Origin: Verrucomicrobia bacterium UBA1183
GTDB lineage: Bacteria; Verrucomicrobiota; Verrucomicrobiia; Opitutales; UBA9783
Assembly (NCBI GenBank): GCA_002309885.1
Contig: DBYP01000018.1
Coordinates: 86,931 to 150,930 of the forward strand
Direction of reading: 5' to 3'
Length of the DNA stretch: 64,000 bases
Shown: in pieces, positions 44,959 to 53,040 of the stretch
Numbering within the stretch: the stretch's first letter is position 1
Layout: each line of letters opens with the position of its first letter
Translations under genes and position numbers: made by a program
Notes under the pieces: model-generated
What the model was told of the DNA's origin: nothing
Database searches by the model: none
What the model saw: the letters and a program-made list of their open reading frames with translations, nothing else

Positions 44959-45918
44959 ATGGATTCGCAGAAAAATTTAGACCATCCGGAATTATCGATT
45001 GTGGTACCTGCTTACAATGAGGAGCCAAATATCGATGAGTTGTGTTCGCGTTTGGTGGCTGTCTTAGAAAATACGCATCGTACCTTCGAAATCGTCATCG
45101 TTAACGATGGTAGCCAGGATAATTCTTTGCAAAAGTTGCTGGAATGGTACAAAAAATATCCTAAATATTTCCGCATATTGGATTTTAATGGCAATTTTGG
45201 GCATCATAATGCCTTGTGGGCGGGATTTGAACATGTTCGTGGTGATGTCATTATTTCTATGGATGCCGATTTGCAAAATCCACCCGAAGAACTGCCTAAA
45301 CTCCTAGAAAAGGTGGATGAAGGCTATGATTACGTTGGTAGCTATCGTTTAGGCAAGCGTCAAGACGCAAAATGGCGCGATTGGGCTTCCAAAATCGATA
45401 ATAAACTCCGTGGCAAAATTACCGACATCCGCATGTCCGATCAAGGCTGTATGTTGCGCGCTTACCGACGCTCCATTATCGAAGCAATTATCCGCTGCGG
45501 CGATTATACCGCATTTATTCCGGCTTTAGCTTACAAATTTGCTTCGAAGTATACGGAAATTGGAATGCGCCATGCACCTCGTTTTCAAGGTGAAACAAAA
45601 TATGGCTTATATTATCTGTTGCGTACGCATTTCGATTTGATGACCGGATTTTCCCTGGTCCCTTTGCAGCTGTTTACACTTTTCGGCTTCACTTTATCCG
45701 GCTTCAGTTTGCTGTTGGTTATTTATATGTTCGGACGGCGTATCTTCATCGGTCCCGAAGCCGAGGGTGTGTTTACATTATTTGCCTTGATGTTCTTCAT
45801 GGTCAGTGTTGCCATTGTCGGCATAGGTCTCATTGGAGAATATGTCGGCAGAATGTACCAAATCCTACAAAAGCGCCCACGTTATATCCTGAAGCACCTT
45901 TATGAGGACGGAAAGTAG
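44959..45918 (+). CDS. Family 2 glycosyltransferase, polyprenyl-phosphate type (ArnC/GtrB-like)
   Basis: A 319-aa enzyme with a GT-A fold: LSIVVPAYNEEPNIDEL, VIVNDGSQDNSL, the DXD-containing ISMDADLQNPPEELPKLL and SDQGCMLRAYRRSII. Two C-terminal transmembrane helices (LFTLFGFTLSGFSLLLVIY and FALMFFMVSVAIVGIGLIG) and GEYVGRMYQ are typical of enzymes charging undecaprenyl phosphate with a sugar. ArnC-like specificity is possible but cannot be settled. Single gene; its TAG stop is also the first bases of a MITE. Confidence 0.88.
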   Translation: MDSQKNLDHPELSIVVPAYNEEPNIDELCSRLVAVLENTHRTFEIVIVNDGSQDNSLQKLLEWYKKYPKYFRILDFNGNFGHHNALWAGFEHVRGDVIISMDADLQNPPEELPKLLEKVDEGYDYVGSYRLGKRQDAKWRDWASKIDNKLRGKITDIRMSDQGCMLRAYRRSIIEAIIRCGDYTAFIPALAYKFASKYTEIGMRHAPRFQGETKYGLYYLLRTHFDLMTGFSLVPLQLFTLFGFTLSGFSLLLVIYMFGRRIFIGPEAEGVFTLFALMFFMVSVAIVGIGLIGEYVGRMYQILQKRPRYILKHLYEDGK

Positions 45919-46105
45919 CGTGCTGTTGTAAGGGAACTTTTTGAAAAAGTTTCCCTTAAACCCTCAAAAACTTTCCTTATTTTGCAACAGGGTTGCAAAA
46001 TGACATGGGTGCAGGGCCTCTGTCCTGCTTTTAAGGGCGATTGAGGGATTTTTTACAAAAAATTCTTCAAAAAGTAATATTTCTAGCTCGTGTAGACACG
46101 CTCTA
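45916..46105 (+). repeat. MITE-like element copy 14 (forward)
   Basis: 190 bp from TAGCGTGCTGTTGTAAGGG to CTCGTGTAGACACGCTCTA. The left TAG is the stop codon of the GT2 gene. Internal TTTTGCAACAGGGTTGCAAAA and GCAGGGCCTCTGTCCTGC intact. Confidence 0.85.
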
Positions 46106-46112
46106 GCGCAAT

Positions 46113-47444
46113 CTACTTCTGTAGAAGTTCTTCTACCGTTAATACGAAATCTTTATAGGCAACAATCTTTACCGGTGTGTTTGCGGGGATACTACCATTC
46201 AAACTACATGCTTCCAAGACCTTACCTTGGCAGCTAATTTTCCCGGAAGGCATCAACGGCGTTGTGGTTGTTGCGTTTTGGCCGATAAAGCGCGAAAAAT
46301 TACACGAAGCCTTAGCAACTGACTTCTTTAACGTTAAGCGATTGAGCCCAGATTTAAGCAGACCGCATTTCCAGGCAATAACAAACAACAAAAGCCAGCA
46401 CAAAACGGCATAAGCTAAGGAAGGAATTGGCTTCAGAAATTCCGATAATGTAATTTCTACATTCGGCCAAATGTCAACACCGCTCCACCACAATCCCGTA
46501 ACGATCAGAACCAAACCCAGTAAACTAACGAGGAACGTTCCTAAGATAAAGATGTCCGTAAACAAGGCAATAATACCGAGTCCCAGTAATGCAAAAGCTT
46601 CCAAGCCACCCAGTCCCGCTAAGTACTGTATGCCGATCGATAAGGCGATGCAGCCAATCCCGAAAAGCCCCATCAAACCGAAGCCCGGCGTTTTAAATTC
46701 CAACATTAGAAAGAAAAAGCCCAGCCCGGAAATAACTGGCAAGATGGGCCCCATCAGTTGCGTCAAGCGTTCGAAGCCAGATAAATGAAACGTATCCATT
46801 TGACCTTCCGGCTCGATAGCCTTTGCCAAATCGTTGAAATTATCAAAAACACCATTTGCCAATGCCGGCAGTTGAGGATTATCCTTCGTGGCTTCTTTCG
46901 CGGTTAACGTCAAAAGTTCTCCAGCGGGTTTCAAAATAGTTTTTCCAGCCTTTAATACGAAATTCTTATCCATCATCGCGCGTTGATATTGGTAACGATG
47001 TGGGAATTTTTCGCAAAACGTTCGAATCTTTGCCCATAAATAACTGTCGATTTTTGCTTGCAGATGATCGTCGAGATTTTTGCCATTTCCATTGATAACC
47101 GCTGCAGCACCCATAATCCCATTGGGATGGAAATAAATTCGATCGCATACATTCGCGATGAAAGAACCTGCCGAAATAGCTTCTATGTTTACATATGCAA
47201 CCGTCTTTAGATTCGATGCGCAGAGCATATCCATAATTTTTAGCATATTATCACAGCGTCCGCCCGGCGTATCTATATCCAACAAAACCGTTTCATAGTT
47301 CCACCGCTGTGCATGCTTCAATGCCCGACGGACAATGCATTCCTGAGCGTAGTCAATCGGCCCAAGTACAGGGATGCAAAGTATCTTTGCTGCAGCAATA
47401 TTAGCTGCAAAAAACGCTGTTAGAATCAGTTTTAGTTTTAGCAT
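46113..47444 (-). CDS. NfeD-family membrane serine protease (ClpP-class)
   Basis: A 443-aa protein: signal peptide MLKLKLILTAFFAANIAAA, a ClpP/SppA-like protease domain (LLDIDTPGGRCDNMLKIMD, AISAGSFIANVCDRIYFHP with the probable nucleophile Ser), four or five transmembrane helices (~230-340) and a C-terminal soluble OB-like NfeD domain (GKISCQGKVLEACSLNGSIPANTPVKI). Long NfeD proteins act with stomatin-like partners in membrane quality control. The ATG at 47444 lies 44 nt inside the lgt 3' end; upstream in-frame codons only repeat lgt sequence. Confidence 0.88.
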   Translation of the reverse strand: MLKLKLILTAFFAANIAAAKILCIPVLGPIDYAQECIVRRALKHAQRWNYETVLLDIDTPGGRCDNMLKIMDMLCASNLKTVAYVNIEAISAGSFIANVCDRIYFHPNGIMGAAAVINGNGKNLDDHLQAKIDSYLWAKIRTFCEKFPHRYQYQRAMMDKNFVLKAGKTILKPAGELLTLTAKEATKDNPQLPALANGVFDNFNDLAKAIEPEGQMDTFHLSGFERLTQLMGPILPVISGLGFFFLMLEFKTPGFGLMGLFGIGCIALSIGIQYLAGLGGLEAFALLGLGIIALFTDIFILGTFLVSLLGLVLIVTGLWWSGVDIWPNVEITLSEFLKPIPSLAYAVLCWLLLFVIAWKCGLLKSGLNRLTLKKSVAKASCNFSRFIGQNATTTTPLMPSGKISCQGKVLEACSLNGSIPANTPVKIVAYKDFVLTVEELLQK

Positions 47445-48228
47445 AATAAAGACAAAAAATTCCTGCAAATAGCATAAAAATCGAATAAAACTGCCCACGG
47501 GTAAGCATACCCACGAGAGGCGCATCCGGTTCACGGAAGTATTCTAACAGAAAACGTATCACGCTGTAAAGCACCAAAAATCCGCCGGTTAAATAGCCCG
47601 GTTTTTTTGTTATGGTACTCTTCCTCATAAAAAAATAACTTATGAAAAACAATAGTAAACCTTCGCAAACAGCTTCATACAATTGCGAAGGATGCCGTGT
47701 GATCAGCTCGTGGTTAAAATATACCCCCCAAGGCATTTCCGTAAAACGTCCATAGACTTCTCCATTGATAAAATTCGCACAACGTCCCCAAAAAATTCCC
47801 AACGTTCCCAAAGGTACTGTCAAATCGGAAAGCGATAAAATCGCATAACGACTGCTTTTACTGAAGATGTAGAGCGAAAAAAAGATACCGATCAGCGCGC
47901 CATGAAACGACATACCGCCTTTCCAAATTTGCAAAAGTTCTGTAGGATTTTGTGCATAATGATCAAAAGCATAAAAAATGGCATATCCCAAACGTCCGCC
48001 CAGTAAAATTCCGCAAAATAACGCAAATAAAAAGTTTTGCTGAGCAGTTTCGTTTAAACGTATTATTTTTTGAGAAAAAAGATGCTTCAAGATATAAAAA
48101 GCAAGCACAAAGCTCAATAAATAAGCGACCCCATACCAACGAATGCCTTCAATGAATCCATTTTTCGGAAATCTTATGAGAAAAGGATCCAGATTGTGCG
48201 TCCAATAAGCCAGAAACGTGCTAATCAT
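47401..48228 (-). CDS. lgt: Prolipoprotein diacylglyceryl transferase
   Basis: A 275-aa inner-membrane enzyme adding diacylglycerol to lipobox Cys; Pal at 40.5 kb is a likely substrate. Seen: IRWYGVAYLLSFV, GGRLGYAIFY, WKGGMSFHGALIG, the signature GRCANFINGEVYG (usual GRxGNFxNxE; Ala replaces Gly), and HPSQLYEAV. Seven transmembrane helices are predicted. Overlaps dut by 8 nt and nfeD by 44 nt. Confidence 0.94.
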   Translation of the reverse strand: MISTFLAYWTHNLDPFLIRFPKNGFIEGIRWYGVAYLLSFVLAFYILKHLFSQKIIRLNETAQQNFLFALFCGILLGGRLGYAIFYAFDHYAQNPTELLQIWKGGMSFHGALIGIFFSLYIFSKSSRYAILSLSDLTVPLGTLGIFWGRCANFINGEVYGRFTEMPWGVYFNHELITRHPSQLYEAVCEGLLLFFISYFFMRKSTITKKPGYLTGGFLVLYSVIRFLLEYFREPDAPLVGMLTRGQFYSIFMLFAGIFCLYYAKTKTDSNSVFCS

Positions 48229-48595
48229 TCAAAGAAGGTTCGTGTGCTTTTTGGGTATAACCTGCATCTTGACGTTGAAAATTGACCGCGTTCTTTTTCA
48301 TATAGGTATTATAAACATCCTCTGCATTCATGCCCAGTGTCTGAGCCAAGCTGATAACAAAGTGTATAATATCGATAAGCTCCACTTTGGCATGTTCAAT
48401 ATCTTCCTTTTGATAATGTGCCCACCATTTCCAAGGAACACAATCGATGAGCTCCGAAACCTCTTGCTGTAAAGCACGCGAATACTTAAGAAGCCACTCG
48501 GTCTTATGGGATTGCATCAACTGATCGGCTTGAGGACCTAGGATGCGCGCATTCAAACTACGCTGCATCTCGAACATTTCTTCCAATTTATCCAT
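48221..48595 (-). CDS. Dimeric (all-alpha) dUTP diphosphatase
   Basis: A 124-aa all-helical protein of the dUTPase_2/MazG-like superfamily, unrelated to trimeric Dut. Metal-binding motifs LQQEVSELID (ExxE) and ELIDIIHFVISLAQTLG (ExxD) with VPWKWWAHY between them are typical of Campylobacter and Leishmania-type dUTPases. It removes dUTP and provides dUMP. It begins 16 nt after the tRNA-Lys CCA on the same strand. Confidence 0.82.
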   Translation of the reverse strand: MDKLEEMFEMQRSLNARILGPQADQLMQSHKTEWLLKYSRALQQEVSELIDCVPWKWWAHYQKEDIEHAKVELIDIIHFVISLAQTLGMNAEDVYNTYMKKNAVNFQRQDAGYTQKAHEPSLND

Positions 48596-48611
48596 CTCTG
48601 ACAGAAGAGTT

Positions 48612-48686
48612 TGGTAGGCCGACAGGGGCTCGAACCCTGAACCAATGGCTTAAAAGGCCACTGCTCTACCATTGAGCTACCGACCC
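48612..48686 (-). tRNA. tRNA-Lys(TTT)
   Basis: 75 nt with CCA. Acceptor GGGTCGG/TCGGCCT with G-U pairs at both ends, anticodon arm GTGGC-CTTTTAA-GCCAT (TTT), T-arm CAGGG-TTCGAGC-CCCTG. Upstream of dut-lgt-nfeD on the same strand, so probably processed from one transcript. Confidence 0.93.
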
Positions 48687-48765
48687 AAAATCGTTCAACG
48701 TGGGTTATTAAGTCTCATTTATTACTCCAAGTCAACAAAAATGTTACAATTTTTTTGTACCCACA

Positions 48766-48931
48766 TGGGGTAAAATGTTGTAATTTTGAAGGATTTTTTG
48801 TAAAAAATCCCTCAATTTCCCTTAAAAGCAGGGCAAAGACCCTGCACCTCAGTCATTTTAGACAGTATTACAAAATTATGAAAGTTTTTGAAAGGTTAAG
48901 GGAAACTTTTTTCAAAAAGTTCCCTTAGACT
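48766..48931 (-). repeat. MITE-like element copy 15 (reverse, ends diverged)
   Basis: Contains the ATTTTTTGTAAAAAATCCC hairpin, GCAGGGCAAAGACCCTGC, a decayed central palindrome and the GGGAAACTTTTTTC hairpin. The right end passes straight into the 53-bp short repeat. Confidence 0.75.
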
Positions 48932-48984
48932 TTATCTGACGCAAAGCAAAGAAGACGACGGGGTTCATCCATGGGTATCTATTT
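48932..48984 (+). repeat. 53-bp short repeat, copy B
   Basis: TTATCTGACGCAAAGCAAAG ... GGGTATCTATT, matching 30268-30320. Lies between a MITE and the fliQ leader. Confidence 0.6.
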
Positions 48985-49028
48985 TTCCTGCTTGCGAGTT
49001 TTGATAAAATTTGATTGAATAGGGAAGG

Positions 49029-49298
49029 ATGAACGTTGAAATTGCGATCGATTTGCTGCATCAGCTGATTGTTACGGCGATCCTTTGCATGGGGCCATTT
49101 TTGCTGCTCGTAATGATTGTAGGTATCATTGTTAGCTTACTGCAAACGATTACGAGTATACAGGAACAATCGTTGTCGTTTGTGCCAAAATTGATCGGTT
49201 GCATATTGTTGCTGTGGCTGCTTTCGCACTGGTTATTTCGACAATTGATGGAATTTGCTATTTTGTTATTAGAACGCATAAGTGATATTGTAAAATGA
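49029..49298 (+). CDS. fliQ: Flagellar-type export protein FliQ
   Basis: An 89-aa protein with two transmembrane helices. GIIVSLLQTITSIQEQSLSFVPKL is the FliQ/SctS signature, closer to flagellar than injectisome versions. It is part of the export gate in the basal body membrane. GGGAAGG precedes the ATG directly. First gene of fliQ-fliR-flhB with 4-nt overlap to fliR. Confidence 0.93.
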   Translation: MNVEIAIDLLHQLIVTAILCMGPFLLLVMIVGIIVSLLQTITSIQEQSLSFVPKLIGCILLLWLLSHWLFRQLMEFAILLLERISDIVK

Positions 49299-50056
49299 GC
49301 TTCCCGGTGCAAGAAATTTATCTTTGGATGCTGATTCTATGCCGCTGCGGGGGTGTTTTGGCGGGTTTCCCCTTCGGTGGAGAAAACAATGGTATTCCTG
49401 GAACGGTAAAAGTTTTACTGGCTTGTGCGCTCAGCTATATCGTGTTGACGATTACGCCTTTGCGTATAGAAATGCCACACAGTGTCTTTATGCATTTTTT
49501 CTTTGCCTGTCGAGAAATTATTATCGGATTGGCAATGGGATTTGTTATAAAAATTGCATTTGCAATGATTGAAATCGCCGGGCATATTATTGCCAATGAG
49601 ATTGGGCTCAACGCTGGTGAAATGTTCAATCCGCTGACGGAATCAGATTCTTCGTTTGCCAGCATTATGTTGATTCAATTCGGTATCGTAATTTTTTTCA
49701 TTACAGGACTCGATAAAGAGTTGTTGCGCTGTTTTGTACAAAGTTATCAAATTTTGGATTTCGAAACGACATTTCGTATACAGAATTTATCGGAACTTTC
49801 GTCTTTTGTCGGAAATATTTTTATTTTGAGTTTCAAAATTGCTGCACCGCTTATATTGTTGAATTTCCTTATCAATTTTGGATTTGCCATTTTAGGTAAA
49901 GCAGCACCCAAGGTAAACGTGTTCTTCTTAAGTTTTCCGCTGAGAATTTTTTCAGGATTCTGCTTATTGGCGCTAACTGTTTACTTGGTTTATGTGCACA
50001 TTGCAACGGACTTTCAACAATTGCCGCAAAAGGTATTATCCATTATTCAACCGTAA
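49295..50056 (+). CDS. fliR: Flagellar-type export protein FliR
   Basis: A 253-aa polytopic protein with about six transmembrane helices. GMGFVIKIAFAMIEIAGHIIANEIGLN-like segment (seen as LAMGFVIKIAFAMIEIAG), NPLTESDSS and GKAAPKVNVFFLSFPLRI match the FliR/SctT family. Part of the same export gate. Confidence 0.92.
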   Translation: MSFPVQEIYLWMLILCRCGGVLAGFPFGGENNGIPGTVKVLLACALSYIVLTITPLRIEMPHSVFMHFFFACREIIIGLAMGFVIKIAFAMIEIAGHIIANEIGLNAGEMFNPLTESDSSFASIMLIQFGIVIFFITGLDKELLRCFVQSYQILDFETTFRIQNLSELSSFVGNIFILSFKIAAPLILLNFLINFGFAILGKAAPKVNVFFLSFPLRIFSGFCLLALTVYLVYVHIATDFQQLPQKVLSIIQP

Positions 50057-50059
50057 GCC

Positions 50060-51172
50060 ATGCCCGATCGAGAGAACAGAACCGAAGAACCAACCGAGAA
50101 AAGGTTACAAGAAACGCAAGAGCAAGGTCAGTTTGCGAAGGCGGAAGAGTTGGGTGTCATATTCCTTTTGAGCGCGATTGCTTGCTTTATGTTGTTTTAC
50201 GCTAAAGATATCGGTGTAAAATGCTTTGAATACGCAAGGGGTATATGGTTGAATATTTCGAGTTTCGATGGTTCTTCGGCGGAAACGGTCAAAGTACTTC
50301 GAGAATTGTTGCAGTGTGGAACAGTTATCATTCTAGGTTTTTTGGGATTGTGCCTACTTTCTGCGATACTTTCTGGTGGCATTCAATCTGGCTTTAAATT
50401 GGCTCCCAAAGCTTTGAAATTGCACTGGGACCGTTTGCACCCAATCAACGGATTAAAGAAACTTTTTTCATTAAGGAAGTGTGTTGAAATCATCGTTGAT
50501 ACATTAAAAATGGCAGCGATTGCCTGGGTTTTATACGGCGCTTTTAACGAAATTCGTCAAGATCCTATCTTCTTTACGCCGGTTCCGTTTCAGCGTATTC
50601 CGGAACTTTTTTTGCGTATCGTTCTCGTTTTTCTCAGTCGCCTTATCGCAATTTTGCTGTTCATTGCCTTTCTGAAATACGCTTACGAGCGGTATCAAAC
50701 ACACGAAGATATTAAAATGACCCGCGAAGAAGTTAAGGAAGAGCGTAAACAGGCCTTCGGTAATCCTGAAGTTAAAGCGGCTCAGCGGCGTTTGGCGCAA
50801 CGTTTATTGCAAAAGCAGATGATGGATCAAATTCCTGTTGCCGATGTTGTTGTTACCAATCCTACGCACTTTGCCGTTGCCTTAAAATATGAACGTGGCA
50901 AAGATAAAGCCCCCATCGTTTTGGCGAAAGGTGAAAATATGTTCGCTCAGCATATCAAACAGATCGCCAAAAATTACGAAGTCCCGATGGTGGAGAACCG
51001 CTTGGCAGCTCGATTGCTATTCCGCTTGGGTAACGTTGGGAAACCTATCCCAACTGAACTTTATGAGATGATTGCGGAAATTTTAGCCTTTGTTTATAAA
51101 ACTCATCGCAACTACTTCTATAACCTCAAGCGCCGTCGTCTTATACATGAAGGCACAATCGCGAAAAACTAG
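50060..51172 (+). CDS. flhB: Flagellar-type export protein FlhB
   Basis: A 370-aa protein with four transmembrane helices and a cytoplasmic autoproteolytic domain. NRTEEPTEKRLQETQEQGQ at the start, VADVVVTNPTHFAVALKYE with the NPTH cleavage site at ~270, and VPMVENRLAARLLFRLGNVGKPIPTELYEMIAEILAFVY at the end. FlhB switches export substrate from hook to filament. Spacing to fliR is 3 nt. The TAG stop coincides with the left end of a MITE. Confidence 0.94.
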   Translation: MPDRENRTEEPTEKRLQETQEQGQFAKAEELGVIFLLSAIACFMLFYAKDIGVKCFEYARGIWLNISSFDGSSAETVKVLRELLQCGTVIILGFLGLCLLSAILSGGIQSGFKLAPKALKLHWDRLHPINGLKKLFSLRKCVEIIVDTLKMAAIAWVLYGAFNEIRQDPIFFTPVPFQRIPELFLRIVLVFLSRLIAILLFIAFLKYAYERYQTHEDIKMTREEVKEERKQAFGNPEVKAAQRRLAQRLLQKQMMDQIPVADVVVTNPTHFAVALKYERGKDKAPIVLAKGENMFAQHIKQIAKNYEVPMVENRLAARLLFRLGNVGKPIPTELYEMIAEILAFVYKTHRNYFYNLKRRRLIHEGTIAKN

Positions 51173-51345
51173 AGCGTCTACACAAGTTAAAATAGTACAT
51201 TTTTGAAGGATTTTTTGCAAAAAATCCCTCAAACTTCCTTAAAACTTTTATATTTTTGCAGCTATGTTGCAAAAAATGATGAAAAGTTTTTGAAGGTTTA
51301 AGGGAAGCTTTTTTCAAAAAGTTCCCTTAAGGTTTACTTGTCCAG
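51170..51345 (-). repeat. MITE-like element copy 16 (reverse)
   Basis: Left end TAGAGCGTCTACACAAGTTA; the GC-rich hairpin is deleted; TTTTGCAGCTATGTTGCAAAA and the GGGAAGCTTTTTTC hairpin remain. The right end is lost. The left TAG is the flhB stop. Confidence 0.78.
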
Positions 51346-51441
51346 GTTATCCCATAAATCTGCAAGCTTTTCAATAAATCCATAAAAAGTATTGCAAATT
51401 TTGCCGATATCTTTTGTATGTGAGATGAGCAGAGGATGCAG

Positions 51442-52860
51442 ATGGATTGGCAGTTTAAACGGAAATATGATGTGTGTGTAATTGGAAGCGGTTTGTCAGG
51501 AATGACCGCGGCGAATGGTTTGGCTAAAATGGGACATTCGGTATTGTTGTTGGAGCAGCACTATCAATGTGGTGGATTGGCTGCCTATTTCAAGCGTCCT
51601 GGAGGTTATACGTTCGATGTTTCGCTGCATGGTTTCCCGGTTGGAATGGTTAAATCCTGCCGACGTTATTGGAGCGCGGACATTGCCAATTCTATCATTC
51701 AATTGCCGCATATTCGTTTCGTAAATCCGCAGTTTAACTTTGAAACGACGTTTGATCGCGTTGATTTTACCGATAAATTGATTCATCTTTTTAAGATTCC
51801 CGCTGAAACCGTGGAGCGCTTTTTCAATCATTTGCGCGGCATGAATTTTTACGATGATGATAAGCGTACGACGGGCGAATTGTTTGAGGAATTTTTCCCG
51901 AACCGTCCGGATGTTCATCGTTTGCTGATGGAGCCAATTACGTATGCCAATGGTTCGACGTTGGATGATCCTGCGATTACCTACGGAATTGTTTTCTCGA
52001 ATTTCATGAGCAAAGGCGTTTATACGTTCAAGGGCGGAACGGATAAACTGGTTCAGTCGATGTTGGTTGAATTGCAGAAGAACGGTGTGGATATCGCGAA
52101 ACGTTCGCAGGTAGATAAGATTTTCACAAAAGATGCTGGTGATCGTAAGTCCGTGTGCGGATTGCGCGTCAATGGTGTTGAGATAGAATGTCGAGCGATT
52201 GTTTCCAATGCGAATTTAAAGACAACGATTTTGAATTGGCTAGATGAGGGCGTTGTCGATACAACATTCCGGAAAGAGACCGAAGCGGTGCGCTTGAATA
52301 ACAGTTCTTGTCAGGTTTATATGGGCTTGGAAGAAGGCGATCAATTCCCTGAGATCGGCGATTTGATATTTACTTCAGAAGCGCCTGCGTTTTCAAGTGC
52401 TGAGTTGAAATCGTATGAGACGGAAAGCCGTACATTTTCGATCTATTATCCGAGTATTCGACCGGAAAGCAAGACACCGCGTTATACCATTGTAGCTTCG
52501 ACGAATGCCCTTTGGAAAGATTGGAAAGATTTATCCGACGAAGCTTATACAGCGGCCAAGGAAGCTCTAAAAGAACGTACTTTGCGTTCGTTAGATAAGT
52601 TTATTCCTGGAGTTGCCGACAGACTTGGGTGGATCGAAGTTGCGACACCCAAAACGTTCCATCGTTACACGGGACATTGGGAAGGTGCCTCCTTCGGAAC
52701 GAAATTCGAAGGCCTGAAGGTTTCCATGGAATTGCCTAACCACGTTAATGGTCTTTACCATTCAGGTTCGGTTGGTATCATTATGTCCGGTTGGTTGGGT
52801 ACCATCAATTACGGTATTATTACCGCCAATAATGTGGATAAGTTTTTGAGAAGAGCTTAA
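51442..52860 (+). CDS. Phytoene-desaturase-like FAD-dependent oxidoreductase, paralogue 2
   Basis: A 472-aa flavoprotein of the same COG1233-type group as 4902-6275. N-terminal [40 protein letters not shown] and C-terminal [22 protein letters not shown]. Family relatives act on isoprenoid or retinoid-like chains; the substrate here is unknown. ATG at 51442 is chosen because AGAGG lies six nt upstream; ATG at 51436 is also in frame. Single gene, flanked by two MITE copies. Confidence 0.8.
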   Translation: MDWQFKRKYDVCVIGSGLSGMTAANGLAKMGHSVLLLEQHYQCGGLAAYFKRPGGYTFDVSLHGFPVGMVKSCRRYWSADIANSIIQLPHIRFVNPQFNFETTFDRVDFTDKLIHLFKIPAETVERFFNHLRGMNFYDDDKRTTGELFEEFFPNRPDVHRLLMEPITYANGSTLDDPAITYGIVFSNFMSKGVYTFKGGTDKLVQSMLVELQKNGVDIAKRSQVDKIFTKDAGDRKSVCGLRVNGVEIECRAIVSNANLKTTILNWLDEGVVDTTFRKETEAVRLNNSSCQVYMGLEEGDQFPEIGDLIFTSEAPAFSSAELKSYETESRTFSIYYPSIRPESKTPRYTIVASTNALWKDWKDLSDEAYTAAKEALKERTLRSLDKFIPGVADRLGWIEVATPKTFHRYTGHWEGASFGTKFEGLKVSMELPNHVNGLYHSGSVGIIMSGWLGTINYGIITANNVDKFLRRA

Positions 52861-53040
52861 TATTTGAGGGATTTTTTGTAAAAAATCCCTCAAACTCCCT
52901 TAAAACTTTTCGCTATTTTTGCAACTTTGTTGCAAAATGAAGAAAGTTTTTGAGGGTTTAAGGGAAGCTTTTTTCAAAAAGTTCCCTTAGTATTTAAGCG
53001 TTTGAGAGATCTTTTACAAAAGATCTTTCAAACATTGTTT
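52858..53040 (-). repeat. MITE-like element copy 17 (reverse, modified ends)
   Basis: GAGGGATTTTTTGTAAAAAATCCC, TTTTGCAACTTTGTTGCAAAA and the GGGAAGCTTTTTTC hairpin. A second ATCTTTTACAAAAGAT hairpin replaces the usual right end. It fills exactly the gap between two convergent genes and overlaps both stop codons. Confidence 0.75.
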
